Positions 48,093-60,959 of a stretch of 64,000 nucleotides of DNA are shown here, piece after piece. This DNA is from Cryptomeria japonica (taxonomy: Eukaryota; Streptophyta; Pinopsida; Cupressales; Cupressaceae). Each line of letters begins with the position of its first letter. The first letter of the stretch is position 1. The notes under the pieces were generated by a model. It saw only the letters and a list, made by a program, of their open reading frames with translations. It did not search any database and was not told where the DNA came from. The translations under genes and the position numbers were made by a program. The stretch is from positions 212,118,744 through 212,182,743 of the forward strand of contig NC_081411.1 of assembly GCF_030272615.1 (NCBI RefSeq). The letters run 5' to 3'.

Positions 48093-49757
48093 ATCCCATC
48101 ATCAAGGGCTAAAATACATTTTCACCCAACCCAATCTCAATGCACGACAAAGGTAATCTTTAGAATTAATTTCCAACTATGACTTTGGGATTAGCTATAT
48201 CATAGGAAAGGAAAATCATGTGGTTGACGTTGTGAGACACTGATACCATATTAATTCTATAATCACAGTGCATGTACAAATTTTAAGAAGAGAGTGCTTT
48301 GACAACTAAAGGGTGGCAGATATTACTAGAAGGTAAAAGAAGCCCTACAACTTAGTTCTTGAAATCTAAGATATGAAGGATTTCATATTGAAACCAATGG
48401 GATACTAAGGTATCAAGGCAAAATGTATGTTCTTGAATCCCTTGAACTAATAAACTTAGTATGGAAGGAGGTGCACTCAACAACATATTTCAGACATCTA
48501 GGAGTTACTAAACTCCTAGTTGATATTAAACCATTATACTTCTGGGAGGGTATGAAAAAGGATGTTGCGAGGTTTGTGGCTAGTTATTTAGAATATCAAA
48601 GGGTTAAAGCAGAGCATCAATATCTTATAGGTTTGTTATAGCCCAATGTAGCCCAAAATGGAAAAGGCAGATAATCAGTACGAACTTCGTCCAAGGATTG
48701 CCTATGTCGAAAAATAAACATAATGACACATTGGTAGTGGTTGATCGGCTTACCAAGGTAGCTCACTTGATACTAGGAAACCTAATAGATGGGGTGCCCA
48801 CTATTGCCTATAAATTTGTATAAGAAATATTTAGATTACATGGAGTACCCAAAAAGATAATATCAAACAGGGATGCTAGAATGACATCTAGATTTTGGCA
48901 AACCTTGTTTGCAACCCTAGGTACTCAATCGAACATCAATTCTGCCTATCATCCAAAAACAAATGGCCACATAGAAAGGGTCAATCAAGTGCTGAAATAC
49001 CTTCTAAGTATGTACTACATGGATCAATAGTAAAAATGGGTTCCTTAGTCTATTTTGCTTATAACAACTCCTATCAGTCATCTATAAAAATGACACCATT
49101 TTGGGCATTATACGAAAGAAGATGCAATACTGCTATCAGTTGGGACAAGCTAGAAGATAGGATAACCCTCAATCGTGAAATGCTCTAAAAAATGGAAGAG
49201 CAAGTAAAGCTAATGATCAGTAAAAAAAGCTATGCAGATGTAAAGCGAACTCCCAAATAATTTGAAGTGGGAGATAAAGTGCTTCTATGGGTCAAACCCC
49301 ACAAAAGTGACATAAAATTTGGGAAATTATACAAACTTGCACCTCGATATGTAAGACCATTTGAGGTTTTGTAAATCATCAATCTGGTCGCATATACAAT
49401 TTCTCTACCACTAGTTCTCACCCAGTTACATGACATGTTTCATATCTTAAAAAGTACATATCTGATTTTGCACCTATGATCAATTGTAAATCCTTGCAGG
49501 TACAAGACCTAGAGGTGGTCACGATCAAGCTTACATAACAAAGAAGTCACGCAGTGCAAGGTCTAGTGGGATCGATACTCTGATGATAGTGCCACCTGGG
49601 AGGAATACAATGAAATCCACCAGACATTTCCTCATCTGTTTAATATTTACAACAACTGAAATTATTTTATTATGCTTGGAAAAACAATGTTGAATTTAAT
49701 GGTTTTTTTTATGATATTTAACATCATCTGGGACAATGATTCATAAGGGGAAGGATA
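48093..49757 (+). pseudogene. Chromovirus-type Ty3/gypsy pol, part 3: RNase H end, integrase, chromodomain
   Basis: Begins LKYIFTQPNLNARQ (48113 on) and has GISYIIGKENHVVDVV-like text (48190-48230). The integrase zinc-binding region reads HLGVTKLLVDIKPLYFWEGM (48500-48560). Core pieces are HGVPKKIISNRDARMTSRFW (48840-48895) and INSAYHPKTNGHIERVNQVL (48935-48995). The far end has WDRYSDDSATWEEYNEIHQT followed by FPHLF (49570-49640). This is a good match to a retroelement chromodomain, which steers integration to marked chromatin. Multiple stops. A polypurine tract (AAGGGGAAGGATA) closes it. Confidence 0.82.
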
Positions 49758-50300
49758 TGTTACATCCCACTTGTGCCCTAACATTTTGATAATGTTTAAA
49801 TGCACTAATAAATGTTACTTTATATTGTTGAATAGTGATTCACAATGCACATGCAAATGATTTAGTTTTAAATCATTATATTTATATGAGTTAATTTTTA
49901 TCATGTATGCAAATGCTAGAGTTATGATAATATTTTGAACTAACTACATAGTTTTGACCTATTGGATGCAGGGAAATCATCATCCTCTCAGAAGGGAGGG
50001 AAAGTATCATCAGGAATGAGAGGTAATAGATGAAGTACATAATGATAACTAGAACCCTATAATGTAATTTTTAGATTTATTATGATGAGTCAGGGTGTGG
50101 TGTCTTAAGCTCAATGTCTATCCTGGTTAACCCTAGATGGTTGGTCTAGTAGTTAGGGTTGTTTCATCCTTGTCATAGACTATGTTGTTATTTTTAAGAA
50201 AATTATAAATTTAAAACACACAAACAAATAATTATGACATTTTATGTTAACTCCAAATGATTCATACGACAAAAATGAATACATACACAATTACGTGTGA
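49758..50300 (+). repeat. 3' LTR of the chromovirus-type gypsy element, right end uncertain
   Basis: Starts TGTTACATCCCACTTGTGCC right after the polypurine tract, a typical chromovirus LTR beginning. No second copy was found in the window, so the right limit cannot be fixed. It ends somewhere before the GT microsatellite at 50308. Confidence 0.6.
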
Positions 50301-50304
50301 ATAT

Positions 50305-50307
<3 letters not shown>

Positions 50308-50347
<40 letters not shown>
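50308..50347. repeat. (GT)n microsatellite, left half of the copia target
   Basis: GT run ending at the copia element's left border. It continues beyond the right border at 57942. Confidence 0.9.
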
Positions 50348-50348
<1 letters not shown>

Positions 50349-51841
50349 GTTAAGTTCTGATACTAAATGTAAAGTACTGATTCCAATAGCTAACAAGATG
50401 AGAGGGGGGGTGAATCATACACTTAATAATCCATAAAATCAACAGATTCAACCTCGGTAACTTATACTTCAGCAATATAACCAAAAACTGCTAAACATGC
50501 AAACTCATAAACACATAATCATCATAATACATATAACACCAGATTTAATGTGGAAACCCAAATAGGGAAAAACCACTGTGGGATTTCGGACCCACTAATA
50601 AATATTTTCTTCTAGAGTATGCTCGGTTATAAGCAAATCCTATTAAAGATTACAAACACATTGCTAGATGTGACCCGGTTAAGGGATTTCCCTCATATCT
50701 GTTAGGATCTTCACTATGTTAGAAGTGACCTTGTCAAAGGATTTCAAACACTCATTTAGAATGTTACCTTGCTAGAGGGTTTACAAATAAGACTGTTAAG
50801 TCCACTCGGTTAAGAGATTTTCTGTCACTTACAAAATGACAGTAATAAAAATATATCTGCAACTTCACATCTAAAATGCTAAAGAAAATTCTATTTTTCT
50901 CAAAACAATCTTGTCATAGGACTTATCTTGTCCCTCTATTGGGCTCCTTACTTTGTTATTCAAAGAGGTCTTCAAGCTTATGTGCTCGGTAATCACTATA
51001 TAGCATCCCTATGCTTACACTTGCCCGCATACATTGTTTATCAACAATTCCTTATTTATAAACAATTTTCTAACAGTTGAATCTCCTTGATCACATTTCC
51101 CATGATCAATCTTAGTCGTCAGATCTTTAATCTTGACTAGGTTCAATGTATCCTTCGATCTGAAAATGTTTTACCTTGCTTAGGGACTTGCATTCCTTTC
51201 TTGGAACTTCCATAAGGTTATTGCAGTTCAATCTGCGTTTTAGATCTTCCTATCGATCTTCCATTGCCATAGATCCTTAACAAACTTCATGCATGACATA
51301 CCAATCATTTAATCAACTCCAGCTCATCATTGTCCTTCATTAAATATTGCTTGTATTCATCCATTGTGATATGTCATAACTCGGTTGCAACTCGATAAAT
51401 ACTAAACTTTACTCGGTAGACATTCCGCCTTCATTAACTGATATCGATAACCTTAGGGTTTACCGACTAGATTCTTTGCTCGGTGACAAAGTATAGTATT
51501 AACCTTACAATCAACAACATTTGTAGGATATCAAAACAATCTAAACATCATGATCTCATCATTGTCTAACTTGGTAATAGTTGCCCATTGAATAACTTAT
51601 TTCTTCCCTTATTTATCACATTCTTTCTGTGTCACTTACCGACCACTTAATACTCATCAAAGCATACTTCTTAAGATATGGCAACATCATATTGAATCAG
51701 AAAATCAATTTCTTGACATCAATGACAAAATAATGTTATAAAGATAGTTATCATCCTTTTTCGGTTATATCAATAATCTTCAACAACCTCCTCGATATCC
51801 TTAATGAATATCAACAATCTCCTTCTATTGAAATGCCAACA
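50348..51841 (-). repeat. 3' LTR of the copia element
   Basis: 1494 bp, TGTTAAG...GCCAACA on the plus strand. Contains the hairpin block gtgg...ccac at 50550-50576 and the G-run with gtgaatca at 50403-50419. Confidence 0.93.
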
Positions 51842-51856
51842 ATCTCCCCCTTTGGC
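51842..51856 (-). other. Polypurine tract of the copia element
   Basis: Minus strand CCAAAGGGGGAGATT immediately before the 3' LTR. This is where plus-strand DNA synthesis would be primed. Confidence 0.88.
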
Positions 51857-52263
51857 ATTGATGGCAAAACCAACTTGTAAATGGTAATATCAACAAGATA
51901 TTCAAATTGATTCGAATTCAGATTGTTGTTAGACTTCTCCTGTTATCCTTGAGTTGTAGACTTCTTCTGAAAGTCTTCTCCCCTTGTCATTATTCTTCAA
52001 TTACCTTCTTCATTTAGGATTTTACCATTTAGTCTTCTCCCCCTTTGACAACAATGCCAAAATGTAAAAGAACTAAATCATGATTTCTTCCTCTGTGAAG
52101 TGATTTGCCTTGTTGTGTATCATCTTAGTCTCGGTTAGAGCAACTTGTCTTTATTCACTCTTTCCTTCACACCTTTAGAAAACCTTCTAAAGTGCATAAA
52201 TCAACATCAATCCACACATAATATTCTATAGATTCATCGAATTGATTCTTTCACCGAACTCTG

Positions 52264-52926
52264 TCAGTGAGTAGAAGATAGGGGTAGGACCCCTAACTTG
52301 CTTCTGAGATACTCAAAAGTGTCCCTTGGCAGTGGCTTTGTGAAGATGTCTGCTAATTGCTCATTTGAACTGATATATTCCAGCACAACTTTCTTCTCTT
52401 CAACTTCTTCTCTGAGATAATGATACTTTATAGAGATACGCTTTGTCTTAGAGTGCATTACAAGATTCTTTGAAATGTTAATGGCACTAGTATTATCACA
52501 GAATATGGTTACTGGCTCAGTAACTTTTTCATTTATACCTTCCAACAGTTGTTTGATCCATGCTATATTTGTGCAGTTCAATGTTGCAGCAACATATTTA
52601 GCTTCTGTTGTTGACTGTGAGATACATCCTTGTTTCTTGCTAAGCCAACTTACTAGTCTTTCTCCCAAAAAGAAAGCTCCACCACTTGTGCTTTTCCTGT
52701 CATCTATGTTGTCTGCCCAATCAACATCAGTATAAACTTTTAAATCAAAATCATTTCTCTTTTCATATACTAAGCCATAATCTTCAGTGCCTCTCAGGTA
52801 TCTGAAAATTTTCTTGATTGTTGTCATGTGGGTTTCCTTGGGATCTGCAGAAAATCTTGCAACAATACTTACTGCATGTGTTATATCTGGTCTACTATGC
52901 ACAACATATTGCAACTTCCCAATCAT
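52264..52926 (-). pseudogene. Copia RNase H and end of RT
   Basis: 220 open codons. MIGKLQYVVHSRPDITHAVS is the end of the RT region. RNase H then has VYTDVDWADNIDDRKSTSGG (catalytic Asp), QSTTEAKYVAA (Glu) and IFCDNTSAINISKN (Asp), and LADIFTKPLPRDTFEYLRSK closes the polyprotein. The domain itself looks intact, but it is cut from the RT by a stop at 52927-52929. Confidence 0.92.
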
Positions 52927-52929
52927 AGA

Positions 52930-53934
52930 TCAGTAAAGTGTCTCATCAACAGATGCAGATTCATCATTCTTTGATAGTTTACAGTTAGTAGTCATAGGAG
53001 TACTTACTAGTTTAGAATCCTCCATTCCAAATTTCTTCAAGATCTCCTTTATGTACTTGGATTGAGTAATGAAAATCTCATCTTTCATTTGCAGTATCTG
53101 TAAACCTATAAAATACTTTATCTCACCGATTAATGACATCTCAAATTCTTTGCTCATTTCATTTCCAAAGTTCTTGCATAAGGAGTCATTGCCACAAAAT
53201 ATAATATCATCACTCTTCATATACATGTTGTTGTTTTCACTTATCCTTATAAAACCAATTTTGATCAAATAAGAATGCAGTCTCTCATATCATGCTCTAG
53301 GTGTTTGTTTCAGACCATATAAAGCTTTGTTTAGTTTACATACCTGATCTTTACTCTTGTCTTCAACAAATCCTTCAGGTTGTTCAATATAAACTTCTTC
53401 TTCTAGTATACCATTCAAAATTGCAGATTTAACATCCATTTGATATACCTTGAAATTTTTGAAAGCCGTATATGCCAACAATGTTCTTACTCCCTCAAGT
53501 CTAGCCACAGGTGCAAAGGTCTCACCATAATCTATTCCTTCTTCTTGAGCATAACCTTTGCAAACTAGTCTTGCTTTGTTGCGAATGATCTTACCTTTTT
53601 CATTTAGCTTGTTTCTGAAAATCCACTTAGTACCGATTACATTTTTGTCCTTCGGTCTTGGGATCAGTGTCCATGTGTCATTCTTCTTGATTTGATCAAT
53701 CTCTTCTGTCATAGCATTTACCCAATCTTCACTGTTAAATGCCTCTTTTACTATTCTCGGTTCAAATTCAGATATCAGACATGTGTTCTGTCTCAGTTTG
53801 TTCCTTGTCATCACTGGATCATCCTTATCTCCTATAATCTGACTTGATGCATGATGTCTTCTGACATATTTGGCTAATATAGGCTCAGTAGGTTCTGTAT
53901 GATCTTCTTCATCACTCTTCATTTTCTTTAGCAT
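52930..53934 (-). pseudogene. Copia reverse transcriptase, inactivated
   Basis: Reads [70 protein letters not shown] (first catalytic Asp) and [12 protein letters not shown], then a stop at 53287-53289 where the family has Trp. After the stop, NNNMYMKSDDIIFCGND shows that the segment leading into the YVDD box is missing. The two Asp remain, but Tyr-Val and the strand before them are gone. QSKYIKEILKKFGMEDSK follows. The RT cannot be functional. Confidence 0.92.
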
Positions 53935-54756
53935 CTTTCTCAGTAGGAATTATTGGTTGAACATAAACAAATTCTTCATAATCTTCTGGTTCTTTGGAAT
54001 TTCCTTCATCATTTCTTTCTGCAAATTCATCAATTTTCACATTTGCACTTTCCACTATTTTGTTAGATGATTTGATCAGACATTTAAATGCTTTACTTAT
54101 AGAAGAATAACCAAGAAATGTTCCTTCTTCACTTTTCTGATCAAACTTTCCATTTCTGTCATTTTGTGAACATAGCATCTACTTCCAAAGATTTTTAAAT
54201 AACTTACATTAGGTTTCTTGTCATACCAGATTTCATATGGTGTCTTCATAGTTCCTTTCTTCAGTTGAACTCGGTTCAGGGTGTAAACTGTAGTGCTGAT
54301 TGCTTCTCTCCAAAATGTTTGAGGTACCCTTTTTTCTATCATCAGGGTTCTGGCACAGTCTACAATTGATTTGTTTCTTCTCTCAGCAATCCCATTTTGC
54401 TGAGGTGTTCTTGGTGCAGACACTTGCCTTTTTATACCATGATCATTGCAATATAAGTTAAATTCATCAGAAGTGAACTCTCCTCCTCTATCAGATCTAA
54501 GACATTTCAGTTGTCTTCCTGTTTCATTTTTAACTCTTGCCTTGTACCATTTAAACATTTGAAAAGCTTCTGATTTTTCTTTTAAAAACATAACTGACAT
54601 CATCCTTGAGTAATCATCCACAAATAATATGAAATATTTATCACCATAATAACTTTGAACTTTCATGGGACCACAAAGATCAGTGTGTACTAGATCTAAA
54701 ATTCCTTTAGAAGTGTAGGACTTACTTGTAAAGCTTGATCTTCTCATCTTACCCAT
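53912..54756 (-). pseudogene. Copia integrase and linker
   Basis: The core has the D,D35E triad: HTDLCGP (residue 26 of this open frame), LRSDRGGEF (Asp 89) and PQQNGIAERRN (Glu 125), so exactly 35 residues separate the last two. KTPYEIWYDKKPNVSYLKIF follows. The frame shifts near 54150, where the linker (EEGTFLGYSSISKAF) continues in another frame to 53912. It shifts back near 53930 to the RT frame. Confidence 0.9.
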
Positions 54757-55014
54757 CTGGCATCCTCGGCATATAGTATTCTTGGGCTTTTCTAAGTTCG
54801 ATAGACCTCTTACTCGGTGCTTCTTGCTTATTTTGATCAGATTATCAAAATTTACATGACAAAACCTTTTATGCCATAACCAAGTATCATTTATCTTTGC
54901 ATAAAGACACTTGTTCCGAGTTGAGTCAAGATGAAATGTATTACCTTTTGTTTGTGTCCCAGTAGTAGCTAACTTTCCATGCTTGTCATGAACTTTGACA
55001 ATTCCTTTCTGAAA

Positions 55015-55536
55015 TTATATTCGGTATCCTGTATTGTTTAGCTGTGCTACACTCAACAAATTATATTTCAATCCTTCAACCCAGTATACATCATCACATT
55101 TAGCATTGTCAAGAAGTGTTATAGATCCTTTACCTTTCACCCAACATGGTGCATCATTACCAAATCTTACATAGCCTCCATCATAGTCTTCTAATTTAAC
55201 AAACTTGTGTTTATCACTTGTCATGTGATGTGAGCATCCACTGTCTACGATCCAAGAATCATTATTATTTATGTGAGATACTAGGGCTTTTTCTTCATAC
55301 CTTTCTTCATCTGATCCATCTTTAATATCCACATAAACAACTTCCTCGGTATCTATTTCATCAGATTTGTCATCGTTGGATTCCTCATCAGCTACTAGGC
55401 ATGTCTTTCTGTCTCTCCTTCTGAAGTCTTGGTGTCCTCTGTATTGGTTGTCTTTCTGCCTATTTTCTCGGTATTCTCTCTTTTCACTAGATTCTTTGTT
55501 AGGACAGTTAGAAGCCATATGTCCTATTTTTTTCAC
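55015..55536 (-). pseudogene. Copia zinc-knuckle half and aspartic protease
   Basis: Starts inside the knuckle (KKIGHMASNCPNK), passes an acidic linker, and reaches the protease with WIVDSGCSHHMTSD (catalytic Asp at residue 98). It ends at a TAA at 55012-55014. Beyond that stop the same frame continues through the pre-integrase region (WLWHKRFCHVNFDNL and a C..C pair near 54790) to the integrase. Confidence 0.9.
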
Positions 55537-56395
55537 AATTGAAACATTTTAAAGGTAGCTTTCCTTTATACTTACCTTTTCCTCTCGGTAACCTTCTGGC
55601 TAATAATGCTTCAAACTCTTCTTGCTTCTTGATTTCCTCATACAGTTTGTGCACTTCTTCCATATTCTTGTGAAATCTTTCACTTTCTCCATTGTGATGC
55701 TCTTCAGAGTACTTACTCATTCTATCATTGTAATCATCAGATTCACCAATATGAAAAGAACTGAATGCAGATTCTACTTTATTTACCGAAGACCCACTGT
55801 TATCAAAATTACTTAACTCAAATGCATGTAGCTTACCAATAGTAGCATCCAAAGAAACTGGCATGTTAGGTATAGACCTCAATTCATTGATTACAGAGAC
55901 TCGAATGGAATAAGCAGGTAGAAGGGTTCTCAACAACTTACTTGTTACATCCTTTTCTTCAATAGTTCCTCTTGCTCCTTTAATTTGATTGACAGTCTCC
56001 TTTAACCTTGTACTGTATTGGGTTATGTTCTCACCTTCGTTCATTCTCATGGATTCAAGTTGTCCTCTTATACTATCTACTTTTGCTCTTTGAACATGTT
56101 CATCACCTCCATATACAGATATGAGCTTGGTCCACATTGCTTCTGCATCATTACAACCTTCTAGGTCATTAAACTCTGAGTTGGTCAATGCTGATGTTAT
56201 TTCAATCATAGCTTGAATATGTTCTTGCTTTGCCTTCATCTCTTCCAAGGTCATCGAGTTGGTGCTCGGTGTAATGTAATCATTCTCTAGATAATATGTT
56301 GCATATTCTCTAATTCCTGATAGGTGCAGCTTCATCCTTTTCTGCCATGTGGAGAAAATTGACTTGTTCAGCTTTGGTGCATCCCTTTTATACAT
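55508..56395 (-). CDS. Copia gag (UBN2-type), open but frameshifted at its end
   Basis: 295 codons starting at an ATG about 50 bases after the primer-binding site. It has FSTWQKRMKLHLSGI near residue 14, AMWTKLISVYGGDEHVQRAK near 87, LRTLLPAYSIRVSVINEL, and the first half of a CCHC zinc knuckle (KCFNCEK) at the end. One surplus A in a run of seven at about 55530 splits the knuckle over two frames, so Gag is truncated and pol is out of frame. Gag forms the virus-like particle. The long open frame suggests fairly recent loss. Confidence 0.85.
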   Translation of the reverse strand: MYKRDAPKLNKSIFSTWQKRMKLHLSGIREYATYYLENDYITPSTNSMTLEEMKAKQEHIQAMIEITSALTNSEFNDLEGCNDAEAMWTKLISVYGGDEHVQRAKVDSIRGQLESMRMNEGENITQYSTRLKETVNQIKGARGTIEEKDVTSKLLRTLLPAYSIRVSVINELRSIPNMPVSLDATIGKLHAFELSNFDNSGSSVNKVESAFSSFHIGESDDYNDRMSKYSEEHHNGESERFHKNMEEVHKLYEEIKKQEEFEALLARRLPRGKGKYKGKLPLKCFNCEKNRTYGF

Positions 56396-56445
56396 CTTCG
56401 GATCTTTGCCTCGAGTACCTTTAAACTTTTCTTCCAGAGTCCAAA

Positions 56446-56458
56446 ACTCTGATACCGA
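56446..56458 (-). other. Primer-binding site of the copia element
   Basis: Minus strand TCGGTATCAGAGT directly after the 5' LTR. Compared with the usual TGGTATCAGAGC it differs at the second and last base, still clearly initiator tRNA-Met. Confidence 0.85.
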
Positions 56459-56459
56459 T

Positions 56460-57941
56460 TGTTAAGTTTTTATACTAAATGTAAAGTACTGATTCCAATA
56501 GCTAACAAGATGAGAGGGGGGGGGTGAATCATACAAACTTAATAATCCATAAAATCAACAAATTCAACCTCAGTAACTTATACTTCAGCAATATAACCAA
56601 AAATTACTAAACATGCAAACTCATAAACACATATAACACAAGATTTAACATGGAAACCCAAATAGGGAAAAACCACTGTGGGATTTCTGACCCACTAAGA
56701 AATATACTCTTCTAGAGTATGCTCAATTAAAAGCAAATCCTGTTAAAGATTACAAACACATTGCTAGATGTGACCTGGTTAAGGGATTTCCCTCAGATCT
56801 GTTAGGATCTTCACTCTGCTAGAAGTGACCTTGTCAAAGGATTTCAAACACTCATTTAGAATGTTACCTTGCTAGAGGGTTTACAAATAAGACTGTTAAG
56901 TCCACTCGGTTAAGAGATTTTCTGTCACTTACAAAATGACAGTAATAAAAATATATATGCAACTTCACATCTAAAATGCTAAATCATAATCTATTTTGCT
57001 CAAAACAATCTTGTCATGGGACTTATCTTGTCCCTCTATTGGGCTCCTTACTCTGTTATTCAAACAGGTCTTCAAGCTTTTGTGCTCGGTAATCACTATG
57101 TAGCATCCATGTGCTTACACTTGCCCGCATACATTGTTTATCAACAATTCCTTATTTATAAACAATTTGCTAACCGTTGAATCTCCTTGATCACATTTCC
57201 CATGATCAATCTTAGCCATCAAATCTTTAATCTTGACTAGGTTCAATGTATCCTTCGATCTGAAAATGTTTTACCTTGCCTAGGGACTTGCAATCCTTTC
57301 TTGGAACTTGCACAAGGTTATTGCGGTTCAATCTGCACTATAGATCTTCCTGTCGATCTTCCATTGCCATAGATCCTTAACAAACTTCATGCACGACATA
57401 CCAATCATTTAATCAACTCCAGCTCATCATTGTCCTTCATTAAATATTGCTTGTATTCATCCAATGTGATCTGTCATAACTCGGTTGCAACTCGGTAAAT
57501 ACTAAACTTTACTCAGTAGACATTCCGCCTTCATTAACCGATATCGATAACCTTAGGGTTTACTGACTAGGTTCTTTGCTCAGTGACATAGTATAGCATT
57601 AACCTTACAATCAACAACATTTGTAGGATATCAAAACAATCTAAAAATCATGATCTCATCATTGTCTAACTCGGTAATAGTTTCCAATTGAATAACTTAT
57701 TTCTTCCCTTATTTATCACATTCTTTCTGTGTCACTTACAGACCACTTAATACTCATCAAAACATACTTCTTAAGATACGGCAACATCATATTGAATCAG
57801 AAAATCAATTTCTTGACATCAATGACAAAATAATGTTATAAAGATATTTATGATCCTTTTTCAGTTATATCAATAATCTTCAATAACCTCCTCAATATCC
57901 TTAATGAATATCAACAATCTCCTTCTATTGAAATACCAACA
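56460..57941 (-). repeat. 5' LTR of the copia element
   Basis: 1482 bp, collinear with 50348-51841; differs by scattered substitutions, a 10-base indel near 56630 and small indels. Confidence 0.93.
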
Positions 57942-60425
<2,484 letters not shown>

Positions 60426-60610
60426 ATCATCCCACCTAAAGTAAAAAAGTGATAGTGTGATAACACCACTAAAGGTGGATCACCCACCAAAGGTGGAAAA
60501 GTGTAACGACAAAAAGTGGATATGATAATGTGGTGAAGGAACTAAAGGTGGAGACACCCATAAAGTGTAAATTATAACATGATAAGTCAACCTAAAATGG
60601 AAATGCTCCA
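60426..60610. repeat. Cluster of aaaggtgga words with short palindromes
   Basis: ccactaaaggtgg, ccaccaaaggtgg, actaaaggtggag and related ccacctaaagt recur within 180 bases. Some form hairpins with a 3-4 base loop. Non-coding. Confidence 0.5.
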
Positions 60611-60959
60611 ACTACACCTATGTAATTATCCAAGTAAGCTCGAGTGATGTGTAATTAGGACCTAGGTGAGAAATAACCAAGGTGCAATACCTTAATTACA
60701 CAAACAATTTCTACTATCAATTGTATGAGACACATTATGAGTAAAATATATTTAATTTTTTCACTCTATGTGTACGAGTTTCATGATCCTTTTTCTTGAA
60801 TCCAATATCTTGGTGAGAAGAAGTTATAGACTTATGGCTTCCCAAAATTCAAATACTAAGGGTATTGAGCCTTAGTTGGCTAACCTATTCCATGGTAACT
60901 TGGGTTAATCCTCTATTCCTACAAAATAAATGTACCTAATATTATAGAGAATCATTTCC

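Larger units (their letters stand above)
50348..57941 (-). mobile_element. Complete but inactivated Ty1/copia retrotransposon, 7.59 kb
   Basis: LTRs 50348-51841 and 56460-57941, target duplication tgtgt (50343-50347 and 57942-57946), primer-binding site at 56446-56458, polypurine tract at 51842-51856. The internal order is gag, protease, integrase, RT, RNase H, which defines copia. Over the first 310 aligned LTR bases I count about 17 substitutions plus 3 indels (roughly 5-6 percent), many of them C/T or G/A. Inactivating changes: an extra A in the gag zinc knuckle, stops at 55012-55014, 53287-53289 and 52927-52929, frame changes near 54150 and 53930, and a deletion at the RT active site. Confidence 0.95.

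Noticed and set aside
55508-55536. Programmed frameshift between gag and pol in the copia element
   Set aside because: The break falls inside the zinc knuckle at a run of seven A. A one-base indel explains it better, and copia elements usually use a single frame.
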